A DNA stretch of 22,482 nt from a virus: positions 1-22,482 of the IMG/VR virus record IMGVR_UViG_3300044647_000226; one strand, given 5' to 3'. Within the stretch, counting starts at the first letter, position 1. Each line of letters begins with the position of its first letter. The notes beneath the pieces are model-generated. The model was not told where the DNA came from and made no database searches. It saw only the letters and a program-made list of their open reading frames with translations. This document shows, piece after piece, positions 5,847-16,000 of this stretch. The position numbers and the translations under genes are program-made.

Positions 5847-6734
5847 ATGAGTGATCTCACTATTCTCAACCAAGACCTCCCCGACTTCCTGCAAACCGCA
5901 GGTGTTAGCGAGCTTACAAAACAACTTGCTGGCAAGTCCGGCGTTAAACGCATCGTGCCTAAAAACGGAATCTTCCGTAAAACGGTCGGCGGTGAAGAGA
6001 TGGGCAAGATCAAGGGCAACCTGAACGCCATCATTGTTAACGCATCCCCTGCCGTGGGTCGTATCTTCTATGCAAAAGCATGGAGTCCTGATGCTGAGCC
6101 GACTGCGCCCGACTGCTTCTCTAATGATGGTCGTACGCCTGATGAGGGTTCATCAAACAAACAAGCTGAGCGTTGCGATAACTGCACCCAAAACACCAAG
6201 GGTTCAGGTATGGGCAACTCAAAAGCTTGCCGCTATTCACGTCGCATTGCGCTCGTGTTAGAAGAAGACTTCGGTACTTCACTCGAAGGCGAAGTGTATC
6301 AAATGAACTTGGCATCCAAGTCATTGTTTGGTGATGGGCATGGCGACAATGCACACACGTTTGAAAACTATTCAAAGTACTTAGCCAACAACGGCAAGAG
6401 CTTGGACTACGTTATTACACAGATCAGCTTCAATGAAGAGAACGACAATCAGTCAGTGTTGTTCACGCCAACGCGCTTCATCAAGCAAGCTGAGTACGGC
6501 GTTACCAGTGAAGTGGCTAAAAAGCCTGACGTGCTGAAGATGGTAGTTATGACACCATACCAAGCTGACATGGCGGGCAAGCAAGCTAAGCTAGAAGCAC
6601 CAGCCCCTAAAGCCGCGCCTAAAGCTGAGTCTCCTATTGAGGAGCCGACTAAGCGTGAGAAGAAAGCCGACCCCAAACCCACAGTTAAGAAAGACCTTGA
6701 CTCTGTGGTAAAGGCTTGGAGCGAAGAGGAGTAA
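5847..6734 (+). CDS. Putative single-stranded DNA-binding protein with zinc-type cysteines
   Basis: The start is ATG at 5847, with AAGGA (5833-5837) upstream and one base after the previous stop. A longer in-frame extension to 5787 lacks a ribosome site and would overlap the Gam-like gene. The 295-residue product has a globular part (about 35-235) holding Cys90, Cys110-x2-Cys113 and Cys128, a likely zinc site in a loop rich in Gly, Ser and Asn. A low-complexity Ala/Pro/Lys linker (about 245-280) leads to an acidic tip ending SEEE. A disordered linker plus acidic tip is the layout of SSB and T7 gp2.5-like proteins, where the tip recruits partners, and T4 gp32 also carries a structural zinc. 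Location between Gam-like and primase genes fits ssDNA coating. I see no OB-fold motif that proves it. Confidence 0.5.
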   Translation: MSDLTILNQDLPDFLQTAGVSELTKQLAGKSGVKRIVPKNGIFRKTVGGEEMGKIKGNLNAIIVNASPAVGRIFYAKAWSPDAEPTAPDCFSNDGRTPDEGSSNKQAERCDNCTQNTKGSGMGNSKACRYSRRIALVLEEDFGTSLEGEVYQMNLASKSLFGDGHGDNAHTFENYSKYLANNGKSLDYVITQISFNEENDNQSVLFTPTRFIKQAEYGVTSEVAKKPDVLKMVVMTPYQADMAGKQAKLEAPAPKAAPKAESPIEEPTKREKKADPKPTVKKDLDSVVKAWSEEE

Positions 6735-6738
6735 ACGC

Positions 6739-6987
6739 ATGACCTATGGTTATAGCCAAAGCTTGGTGTACGCCAACAAAAAAGCAAGTATCAAGTCTTT
6801 GGGTGTAGCCTTGGGTCGTGTATGTATTCGTGCAAACATAAGCGTGACCAAGATTGCAGATGACTTCGGGGTGACTCGGATGACTATCTACAATTGGTTT
6901 AAGGGAGACCGAGAACCGCACTCAAGCTATGCGCAAGCAATTAGCGACTACATCATTCACACCAAAGCTCACCAACAATTAAAGTAA
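6739..6987 (+). CDS. Small helix-turn-helix DNA-binding protein
   Basis: This 82-residue protein has one clear helix-turn-helix at about residues 34-56 (SVTKIADDFGVTRMTIYNWF), of XRE/resolvase-like type. The turn Gly is at 44 and the recognition helix contains TRMTIYNW. Flanking helices are basic. GAGGAG lies at 6725-6730, eight bases before the ATG. It is too small for more than DNA binding and perhaps dimerisation. It may be an autoregulator of this operon acting on the palindrome at 5274-5286, or a replication-origin binder next to the primase gene. Nothing here shows an integrase or a lysogeny switch. Confidence 0.75.
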   Translation: MTYGYSQSLVYANKKASIKSLGVALGRVCIRANISVTKIADDFGVTRMTIYNWFKGDREPHSSYAQAISDYIIHTKAHQQLK

Positions 6988-6990
6988 AAC

Positions 6991-9843
6991 ATGTCATCTT
7001 TCGATCTACTTGATACGGTACTGCCACCGGAAGGGCGCTACTGTGTGATGGGGATTGGTAAGTACCCTGACCAAAAATTTGTAGATACTAAGGAAGAGGT
7101 TGAAGAGTTAGCGCAGCGATTTGTTAAACGGAAGATTGACGTATTCTTTGGATGCGCCAAGTACGGCTCGTTAAATAACCGCACTCATGAGAATGCCAAA
7201 TACTTCCGTGCTCTGTGGATGGACATTGACTGTGGCCCCACAAAAGGTGTACCCGACGAAAAAGGCATTATCAAGGGCTATCTCGATCAGCAAACTGGAC
7301 TCGATGAGTTCAAGAAGTTCTGCGTTGCGGTCGGCTTACCAAAGCCAATACTAGTTAGCTCTGGCTACGGCATACATGCGTACTGGCTACTAGAAGAAAC
7401 AGTGTCTCGCCGAGAGTGGGAGCCACTAGCCAATCGGCTTCGTGAGTTGTGCGTTGAGCAAGGGTTGATTGTGGACTCCTCAGTATTTGAGGCTTCACGC
7501 ATCCTGCGTATCCCCGGCACATTCAACTTCAAGCAGAAAGAGCCTAAAGAGGTAACAGTACTAAATGAACTGACGCCTCGCATGACGTATCAAGAGTTGA
7601 AAGACTTGCTTGGTGCGCCTGAGCCAAAAGACGACGTACCCGATTTCATCCCGCGCTCAATGAGCCCGATGATGGAAGCACTCATGGGTAACAAGGTCAA
7701 GCGGTTTAAGACGATCATGATGAAGGGTGAAGGTGGGTGCGCCCAACTTAACCACTGTTTTGCTAACCAAAACAGCATTGAAGAACCACTGTGGCGCTCC
7801 GCTCTTTCTATTGCAGCTTTCTGCGTAGACGGAGACAAGGCCGCACATAAACTGTCGAGCGAACACGAGGGCTACGATCCCGCAGAAGTTGACAACAAGG
7901 TTAACAATCTGCGCAAGAAAGGTGGCCCACATCACTGCTCAACATTTGCAAAACTCAATCCGCAAGGTTGTGAGGGTTGCATCCATAGAGGCAAAATTAA
8001 ATCGCCCATCATGCTCGGTGTTGAGATTGAAGAAGCCGACGCAGAAGATAACGAATATGCCGTCGAAGATGAAGACGGTGAGGTTGAGATACAGCACATA
8101 CCAGAGTACCCATTTCCGTTCTTTCGTGGCAAAAAGGGTGGTGTTTACATCCGCCCTGAAAGCGAAGATGACGAAGCCGAGCCCAAACTTGTTTACGAGC
8201 ACGACTTGTATGTAGTCAAGCGCATGCGTGACCCTGAGCTTGGCGAGATAGCTTTGTTTCGTTTGCACTTACCGCATGACGGTGTTCGAGAGTTCAGCAT
8301 CCCTACGATGGGTATCTCTTCACCCGATGAGTTGCGCAAACAGTTGGCACACAACGGAGTTGTAGCCCATAAGTCACAGTACGAATTGCTTGCAAGGTAT
8401 GTTGTTTTCTTTATAAAAAATTTGCAATACATTAAAAAGGCAGAGACCATGAGAACTCAGTTTGGTTGGGTCGAGGGGAACAGCAAGTTCATCCTTGGCG
8501 ATCGAGAGATCACAAAAGACGGCGTGTTTTACAGCCCCCCGTCAAGCGTTACGAAAGATATTGCCGGAAAGCTAATTGCCAAAGGCTCTATGGAGAAGTG
8601 GAAAGAAGCGTTCAACATGTACGCTAAGCCCGGGCTTGAACCCCATGCGTTTGCCGCACTCACGGCATTTGGCTCACCACTGTTGAAATTTACAGGTCTT
8701 GAAGGCGCGATCATTAACGTAATTCACCCTGAGTCTGGTTCAGGTAAGTCGACAGCATTGTTTATGTGCAACAGTGTGTATGGTGAACCCAAGGGGTTGA
8801 CCTCCATGTACAAAGATACATTCAACGCAAAGATGCACCAGCTTGGCGTGATGAACAATTTGCCCAACACCATTGACGAGATCACCAACCTTAGTGGCAT
8901 GGAGTTCTCTGACTTGGCGTACAGCATCAGCCAAGGCCGAGGCAAAAATAAAATGAACGGGCAAACCAATACGTTGCGTGTTAACAACACTAGCTGGCAG
9001 GGTATGACTTTGTGCTCGGCAAACGCCAGCTTCTACGAGAAGTTAGGTGTGGCAAAGAATACGCCCGATGGCGAGTCCATGCGTCTGCTTGAGTACAAGA
9101 TTGAACCCAACGGCATCATTGATGTGCAAGAGGGTAAGCAGATGTTTGACCACCAGCTTCGTGAGAACTTTGGTCATGCCGGTGAGATTTACATCCAATG
9201 GCTTGTTAATAACTTGGAAGAAGCAATAGCCTTAGTACGCAAGATTCAGGCTCGGCTTGATAGGGAAGTACAGTTCAACCAAAAGGAGCGTTTCTGGTCA
9301 GGTGTGTCAGCTTGCAACATAGCTGGCGGTTTGATTGCTTCACAGTTGGAACTGCACAACTACGACATGAAGGCCGTGTACGACTGGCTCAAAGGCATGT
9401 TAGGCGAGATGCGGTTTGAAATCCAAGCACCGAATTCAACACCCGTAACAATCCTTGGTGAGTTTGTTAACGCTCACATTAATAATGCTTTAGTTGTAAA
9501 TGGTGAAGTCGATGCTCGTAGTAACCTGCAGTCCATGCCCATGCTTGAGCCCCGTGGAGAGCTGCTCATACGCTACGAGCCAGATACCAAAGAACTCTTC
9601 ATCGCGGCCAAACAATTCAAAGACTTCTGCGTCAAACAGCAGATCAACTACAAGACTACCTTAAAAGAGTTAGGTAACGCCAAGATTTACTTAGAGGGTG
9701 TGAACAAACGAATGTCCAAAGGCATGAAGGTTGTATCCCCTGCAGTGCGTGTATTGAAGTTTGACGCATCCTCCGCCGAGTTCTTACAGATGGACGCTTT
9801 TGTAACCCCCGATGAAAATCGAGACAGTAACGTATCAGATTGA
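6991..9843 (+). CDS. Primase-helicase fusion (AEP-type primase plus DUF927 ATPase)
   Basis: This 950-residue protein should prime and unwind DNA at the phage origin. The N-terminal part carries archaeo-eukaryotic primase signatures: D-I-D at 78-80 (metal ligands), S-S-G-Y-G-I-H-A-Y-W at 122-132 with His129, and R-I-L-R-I-P-G-T at 170-177. A small zinc-type cluster follows: HHC (314-316), C-x2-C-x-H (327-332), then KSPI. After an acidic linker (about 345-368), the C-terminal half is a DUF927-type superfamily ATPase with Walker A HPESGSGKST (579-588) and Walker B TIDE with Asp629-Glu630. The ATG follows the HTH gene by three bases, with no clear Shine-Dalgarno, so translation may depend on coupling. 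No DnaB- or T7 gp4-like helicase is present, so this is probably the replicative helicase. Confidence 0.85.
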   Translation: MSSFDLLDTVLPPEGRYCVMGIGKYPDQKFVDTKEEVEELAQRFVKRKIDVFFGCAKYGSLNNRTHENAKYFRALWMDIDCGPTKGVPDEKGIIKGYLDQQTGLDEFKKFCVAVGLPKPILVSSGYGIHAYWLLEETVSRREWEPLANRLRELCVEQGLIVDSSVFEASRILRIPGTFNFKQKEPKEVTVLNELTPRMTYQELKDLLGAPEPKDDVPDFIPRSMSPMMEALMGNKVKRFKTIMMKGEGGCAQLNHCFANQNSIEEPLWRSALSIAAFCVDGDKAAHKLSSEHEGYDPAEVDNKVNNLRKKGGPHHCSTFAKLNPQGCEGCIHRGKIKSPIMLGVEIEEADAEDNEYAVEDEDGEVEIQHIPEYPFPFFRGKKGGVYIRPESEDDEAEPKLVYEHDLYVVKRMRDPELGEIALFRLHLPHDGVREFSIPTMGISSPDELRKQLAHNGVVAHKSQYELLARYVVFFIKNLQYIKKAETMRTQFGWVEGNSKFILGDREITKDGVFYSPPSSVTKDIAGKLIAKGSMEKWKEAFNMYAKPGLEPHAFAALTAFGSPLLKFTGLEGAIINVIHPESGSGKSTALFMCNSVYGEPKGLTSMYKDTFNAKMHQLGVMNNLPNTIDEITNLSGMEFSDLAYSISQGRGKNKMNGQTNTLRVNNTSWQGMTLCSANASFYEKLGVAKNTPDGESMRLLEYKIEPNGIIDVQEGKQMFDHQLRENFGHAGEIYIQWLVNNLEEAIALVRKIQARLDREVQFNQKERFWSGVSACNIAGGLIASQLELHNYDMKAVYDWLKGMLGEMRFEIQAPNSTPVTILGEFVNAHINNALVVNGEVDARSNLQSMPMLEPRGELLIRYEPDTKELFIAAKQFKDFCVKQQINYKTTLKELGNAKIYLEGVNKRMSKGMKVVSPAVRVLKFDASSAEFLQMDAFVTPDENRDSNVSD

Positions 9844-10006
9844 CTGGTCTAAGTTCCGGCGCGGTTATTCTTTCTTTGTACCCTGCATTGACGAGAAAGC
9901 CGCCCGGGGAACGATTGCAACAATCTGTAGGCGGTTAAAGATGACTACTGTTACGAAAGTAGTTATAGAAGACGGGATCAAAGGCTTGCGTGTATGGCGG
10001 GTTTAA
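9812..10006 (+). CDS. Conserved small basic phage protein, 64 residues
   Basis: The gene overlaps the end of the primase-helicase gene by 32 bases and is the last one before the terminator. The product is basic, with W-S-K-F-R-R-G-Y-S-F-F-V-P-C near its N-terminus and D-G-I-K-G-L-R-V-W-R-V at the end, and a strand-helix-strand feel between. I recall this WxxFRRGxSFFVPC...GLRVWRV layout in small unnamed phage proteins near replication genes, so I take it as genuine despite a weak ribosome site. One Cys is present and no membrane span. Function is unknown; nucleic-acid binding is plausible from its charge. Confidence 0.75.
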   Translation: MKIETVTYQIDWSKFRRGYSFFVPCIDEKAARGTIATICRRLKMTTVTKVVIEDGIKGLRVWRV

Positions 10007-10059
10007 AGTAGACTGAACCCATTGAGATTTCCTTTCGAGTTGGTTGCTACTCTCCTTTT

Positions 10060-10088
10060 ATCCCCGGCTAATCACTGGGGATTTTTTT
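10060..10088 (+). terminator. Intrinsic terminator ending the plus-strand module
   Basis: ATCCCC (10060-10065) pairs with GGGGAT (10077-10082) across an 11-base loop, and a run of seven T (10082-10088) follows. It works only for plus-strand transcripts; the minus-strand reading has no U-tract after the stem. It overlaps the last codons and stop of the convergent 2213-codon gene, so the two modules share this 3' boundary. Confidence 0.85.
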
Positions 10089-13000
10089 CGGCCTTTCGCC
10101 TAGCCGCCATCTCTTCGGCCCGTTTGTCTAAACGGTCTTCAAGCGTATTTACAGCCTCTTCAACTAATCCAATATTTTTCTTGGTGACGGCTACACCAGC
10201 ACGAGCACCTTCGCGTTGTTTGGCTTTTTCCCTTAGCGAATTCTTAATGCTGTTGCCATCTAACTTATACGTTGGATGCTTGATGTTAAATTTAATTACT
10301 TCATTTTCTAAAATGTTGTTGAATTCTTCAGCGCCCTTGTCCGTATCTTTACGAAGCTGGAAATCCAATTTGTTTAGAATCATATTGCGTTGGTTAACAA
10401 TTCTTTGCTCAATGCCGGTTAACTTAAATGCTGGCCCTTGAGTAGCTGCAAGAATGTCAGGACGGAAACCAATTGCTTGACCAAGCAGCTCGCCCTTCTT
10501 TACGTCATCTTTGCTAACTAATTCTTTACCACGTGGGGTCTTCATGCCTTCGTCTGCATATTTGTTAGCAACCACAAGATTACGTACGGCAGCGGGAAGC
10601 ATCTTTTCTAACATCTTCTGATAGTCACCCATTGCGTAAGCATCGTAGGCGTCGGCAAAACCAAGCAGTAAACTTGCAGTTGGGCCACCAAAGTGATCCA
10701 GCATAAATGCAATTGCGCTTTCGCGAGAAGTCTTAGTCTCTTTACTATCACGGCCCCACAGATCATTCAAACCAATACGAGAGCCAATGTCGTAGCCTGT
10801 GATTGCATTCAATGGGCCACGGTCAACAATGTCACTTACAGGTACGCCACCAATCGTAACGTCACCTAGCTTCTCAGGCAAGAACACAGTGCGGAACCAA
10901 GTCTCAAAGTCTAGGTTTTTAAGTTCTTCAGGCCAATCATCGTCAAGCTCTAATTGACCCCAAGCCCAACCAACAAGTCCCATAATGGGACTAAACAAAG
11001 CCATGTTTGCCGCGCCAGCGAGCAAGAACGATGTGCCCATCATGCCGAAGAACTTAGTAGCTGCTTCCTTTTTGCCCTCTTTATTAAGGAAGGGGAGCAT
11101 CTTCTTAAAGTTAGTTAACAACAGCAGAGACATCTGCAGTGGGTACGTCTTAAACTGGAACGCAATCTTGCCAATACCCTGTTGCATAAAACGTGGGCGA
11201 TTAGTAATGTCGTAATTACCAAGCGCTTCGTTAGTAGAGTCAACTGCTTTTTGAACAGCGTCATCGTAGCTAAGCCCTTGCTTCTTACCCAGCCTATACG
11301 CAGCTAGGTAGACGGCCTCACGACTCAAACGTTCTGTGTTGTGCATCAGAGCGCCGACCATCAGGTTTGCAATACGCTTGCCTTTTCCCTTGATACCTTC
11401 AAACTGCTCGGTGGACATGCTCTTGTAGCCCCACACTAAAGAAGCGTAAGTAGACTCAGACACACCACGGGCTGTCATTTCACTGACGGCTTTGCGTTCA
11501 TCTTCAGGAATAGATTTACTGTTAGCAATACTTGGCGCAGTGATAGAAGTTGTGCCGTCTGCGTTAGTGCGGAATACACTGTACTGATTGACCAAGGTGG
11601 TCATTTTTGCAAGCTCAGTAGCCGCGCCTGTAGCGTTGTTGTAATTACCGGCAAGTACGGGCAAGCCAGAAATGAATACGCTAGAAGGCTGAATCAAAGC
11701 CGACGCAGCGGAAGACAAGTACCAGAAGTAAGACGCCTTGTTTGCGATTCCAGCAACAGACTCACTTAAAGAACCATGATCGCCAGACAACGCCATGTCA
11801 ATACGCTTCTCAGCTTCTTGCACAAACGGTGATAACTCTTCACGTTCGTTGATTGAATCACGTGCAGCCGACAATGAAAGGCGAAGCTTAGGCGCGTACT
11901 TCAAACGTGCCAACTGAATGGATTGCTTAGAAGCAGTAGTGGCAATGTTGCGCTGCAAGTCTGTGCTGAAACCACCACGCCCTTTACGATGAGTGAACTG
12001 CCTGCGGAATGACTGCTCCGGCATCGTGGTCAAATAGATTTGGTAGACCGCATCCTTTAAACCTTCTTTAGCCGAAGGAGAGCCCAAGTCTTTGGCGTCG
12101 ATTGCTTCAAAGATTTTCTTAAGCATCTCGCTTGAGTTCTGTGATGCGGCACGTAGTGTCTTAAGGTCGTTACCTTGCACGAACTCTTGACGGAACAGCA
12201 CGTCTTCGTAGTCTTCTCCACGCTTTGCGGCTAACTCTTTAGCCTTAGCATTACGCTCCGCACGGCTTTCAAACAAATAGAACAAGCGGTTTTCGCCTGA
12301 ACCAATTGCTAACCAATAGTCACCACGACGCACCAATGGGAAGAAAGGTTTGATCCTTGCATCAGCCTCAAAGGTCTTGCGTATGAGAGCCATCAAGTTT
12401 TTCTTCTCTTCAGGAGCCATACCCTGAATACCATTGATCTGCTCGTCTAACAAATCGGAGTACAACTCAATGACTGACTCGTAGTAATCCCGCAATTGCT
12501 TGTACATGCGCTGACCGACAGGGCCAAGTGCTTTGTAGTCGGCGGCAAGAGTTGTTGTTTTTGGCGCAGGCTTAGCACCCTTTTTAGTTTTCTTCTCTTT
12601 ACGCTCTACTTCTACTTCACGTGCATTTGGGTCAGATGGGTCAACCTCTGCCAACGTAGTGGCGTATATAAAGTCTGAAAACTTCTCACGGCTAAGCTTA
12701 GGGTCTTCTTTGAAACCACGGTTGAGCGAACCAATGACTTGTTCGGCACCAGCTAAGAACTGCTGAGACATACCTAACATGCGTTGTAGCTGCGTATTTG
12801 TTTCGCTAAGCGCAGAGATACCCACATCAGCGGCCCACTTAGCCAAAAAGTCAAACGTGGGTAAGCGCACTGAAGCTTGTAGTTTGAGGTACCCCATATC
12901 ATCAACTGCGTTGGCTAGAATTTGCCGAACAGCTTTAGGGTCACGTGCCGTCTGCATCAGACTTACATTCTTAGCCTCCTCGCCTTCGCGGGACAAACGT

Positions 13001-16000
13001 ACTTTTTCTTTTGCAATCTTTACGTCTTTAGCAAGCTGGAGGGCGGAACGTTTTGCTTTTAGGTCAGCCTCTTCGTCAAACTCGGGAGGAGTGAACTTAC
13101 CCTTTTGCTGGAGTGCGCCACCTTTTGTATCAACTTTAGTTAGCCTTGTGCCGAGCATCTTGTCAGTAATATCGACCAGATCAGTAAACGCAGTTGCATC
13201 TCCGGCCTTAACACCAAACAAGTCGCGGATGCTATCGACAAAACCAGAGAAGCCTGTGCCCCGTTTACCTTGCACGCTCATCAAGAACTTCTGGAACTCA
13301 GGGCTAGACATGCCGTAAGCCAAGAACTCATGGGGATCGGAGAACACACCGATAGATACTTTGCCCGTTCTGTCGCGGTCAGTAGTGCCTTCAATCATTT
13401 GTTGCACTTCTGGGGATAGTTCGCCAAACAGCACGCCTTCTTCATACGCTTCTTGCGTACGTTTCATCAGGCTTTCCATTTCGCGCATAAACTTCTGCAA
13501 GCTGGCGTTCTTAAAGCCTTTTAATAGACCTGCTTCAATACGACTAGCCGTTGCTGCATGCAGCAATTCGTGCAACACTGTTATAACGTTTATGCCTTGT
13601 TGGTCTCCGAAGCTACTACCACGCACGTAGATAGTACGTTCTTTAGACCCGGGCGTATACACAAACAAACCACGCGCACCGCTTAGCTGAGGCGGTACTG
13701 GATCACCCTTCTCAACCACCACAAACTTAACACCAATTACAAAGTTGCGTATGCGTTGCGCCACAAACCGCTGGAATAGATTACCAGTCTTAATGATGTG
13801 CGCAATAGCTTGTGAGCCGTTAGTCAGATTGCTAAACCCTGTGTCGGGCTTGGCTACCCTTGCTTCAGAAGAACGCAAACCTTTGGGTATGTCTTTTGGA
13901 TCAATCTCGTCCTCAAGCATTTGCTGGGCACGCTCACGTGCGGCTTTAGGCACATTTGGGTCAACTGCGGCATCACTAATGTACAGTGCTGCGTTTCTAG
14001 CTTCTTTGTCATTCGTAGTTGAGTTGTACGTTTCAAGCGCTGATTCCAACCTATTAATTTCGTCACGCGCTTCTTGATCTACCTCAGTAGTACCATCTTT
14101 TGACGGAGCTTTAGGTGGTCGGCCTCGCCCCGTAGACTTAAGTGCTGCATCTAGCTTCTCTTGATTTTTAGCAATTAGTGCAGCATCGCCTTTATCTTTA
14201 GATCTTGCCAAATTAACAGCCGCAATAGCTTGCTTCTTGTTCTTGTAAGTTGCAGTTACTTCGCCATCTGTAACATGGTCAAACCCACCTTCGGAATTTT
14301 CTGTAACTACGTGGCGTTGCTGAACAGGTGGCCGACCACGTTTGCCTTTGCTTACTGCTCCGGCTGGTGGTGCTTCTTGTCCTTCTTGCGTTGTTTCGAT
14401 GGTTTCAGAGGTTTCAGGGCCACTTATGTTTCCTTCTTGGCGTTGGGTTATTTCTGTTTTTACAAGGTTGTATTCAGCATCACTAAGACTAGTGTTAGTA
14501 AGTTCTGTATCAAGCTGCTCGTCTGATAACGCACGAATAGTATCGGGTGTAACTGCCCCACGAGTTAACGCAAAGGGCTGTGGTTTTGTTTCTGCAGGTG
14601 TTTCTTTTGACGTTCCTCTAGCGGCGTCAAGTTCGTCAAGTTGTTTAATAATGGCGTCAAATTTAGCTGAAGCCTCTTTACGCTTGGCTTCTAAAGCCTT
14701 TACAGCTTCGTATTTTTTGTCTGAGTCGTATTTACCGTTTTCATCAAGAACCAACGGCTTGCCGTCGTCGCCTAGAACGTCTGCTGCGCGAACACTATCT
14801 AAGTCAAGTAGTTTGTCTAGTAGAACCGAGCTCTCTTCGCTTACTGCATCGAGTTGTTTAGTAAGCTCATCTCGTTTTTCAAAATACGCTACCGTGTCTG
14901 ATATGCCTTTGTCTTTTTCTTCGTCCGTTAATGCAGCCTGCTGTGCTCCTTCTCCAGTAGTAGCTCCTGCAGTAGTCTGTCCAGCAGGAACCACTCCACT
15001 TGTGTCAACTCCAGCAGTTCCTCCGGCGGGGAGTTCTGGACTGGGCTGTTCAGCCACGCTAACGCTTTCTCCACTTGGAGTACTGATAGGTTCAGCAACA
15101 TCTGCTGTTCCTCCTGTTTCGTTCTGCGCAAGCTCATCTGCTTGTGCCTCCTGTTGGGCTAAGTTCTGGGCGTCAATCTTTGCCTGTTGTGGTGGAACCC
15201 CAACCGCAATCAGTTCTTGTGCAATCTGTTCAACACGACCTTCAGGTATCTTAATAGCGATAGTCTTAGCTTCAGCCTTTAACTGTGCATCAACTTTACG
15301 CGCAGCAATATTCCCAGCGTTTTCTGCGGGGATACCTTGTTGGATATAAACTTTGGTAAGCGCATCAATTCTGTCGGCACGAACTTTCTCGGGGGTTTCC
15401 GCAGGTGCTTCTTCTTTTTTCTCCGCCGCAAGTTCAGCGTTGATTGTGGCTTGTTGTTCAGCCATCTTAGCATCACGCAAGTTAGAGCGTGCTTCAATGG
15501 GAGCAGTAACACCTTCCGCTATGGCTTCAAGTAACACGTCGGCGGGTTTGTCTTCACCTGTAGCTTTTTGTGCGGCAAGTTCACCACCTGCACCACCACC
15601 CATTTGTAAAGCAAGCTCTTTACCCCACGCCGCCATCGTAGCTTTTTTAGCCGCAGTACCAGCGAGTTTGCCTTCAGCAATAAGAGCCTGTGCAGGCTTC
15701 AAGAATCTACCAGCTATGCCCATAGACAAAGCATCAAACGTGCCAATAATTAGACCACGCTTAGCGCCCTTTTCTTTGATCTCGTCCATGATCTTGGGGT
15801 TAGACAAGGCTCTGGATATTGCGTTTGCGTCCAGCATGTTGACGCCTTTGTCTTGCAAGACATCAGCCATGACCGAGCCGTACTCAATACCGCCAGAACT
15901 AAGACCAGCCGCACCCGAACGAGCCACAACTCCAGCCGGGCCGAGCACCAAAGAAGGCACCATACCGGGCAAAGATACAGCTAGAGACTCCACCAACATT

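Noticed and set aside
14342-15349. 335-codon plus-strand frame opposite the giant gene
   Set aside because: It is antisense to an Ala/Glu/Gln-rich coding stretch. The Ser/Ala/Cys-rich translation has no domain pattern, and there is no promoter or ribosome site. The frames at 15353-16051 and 16450-17196 are the same kind of shadow.
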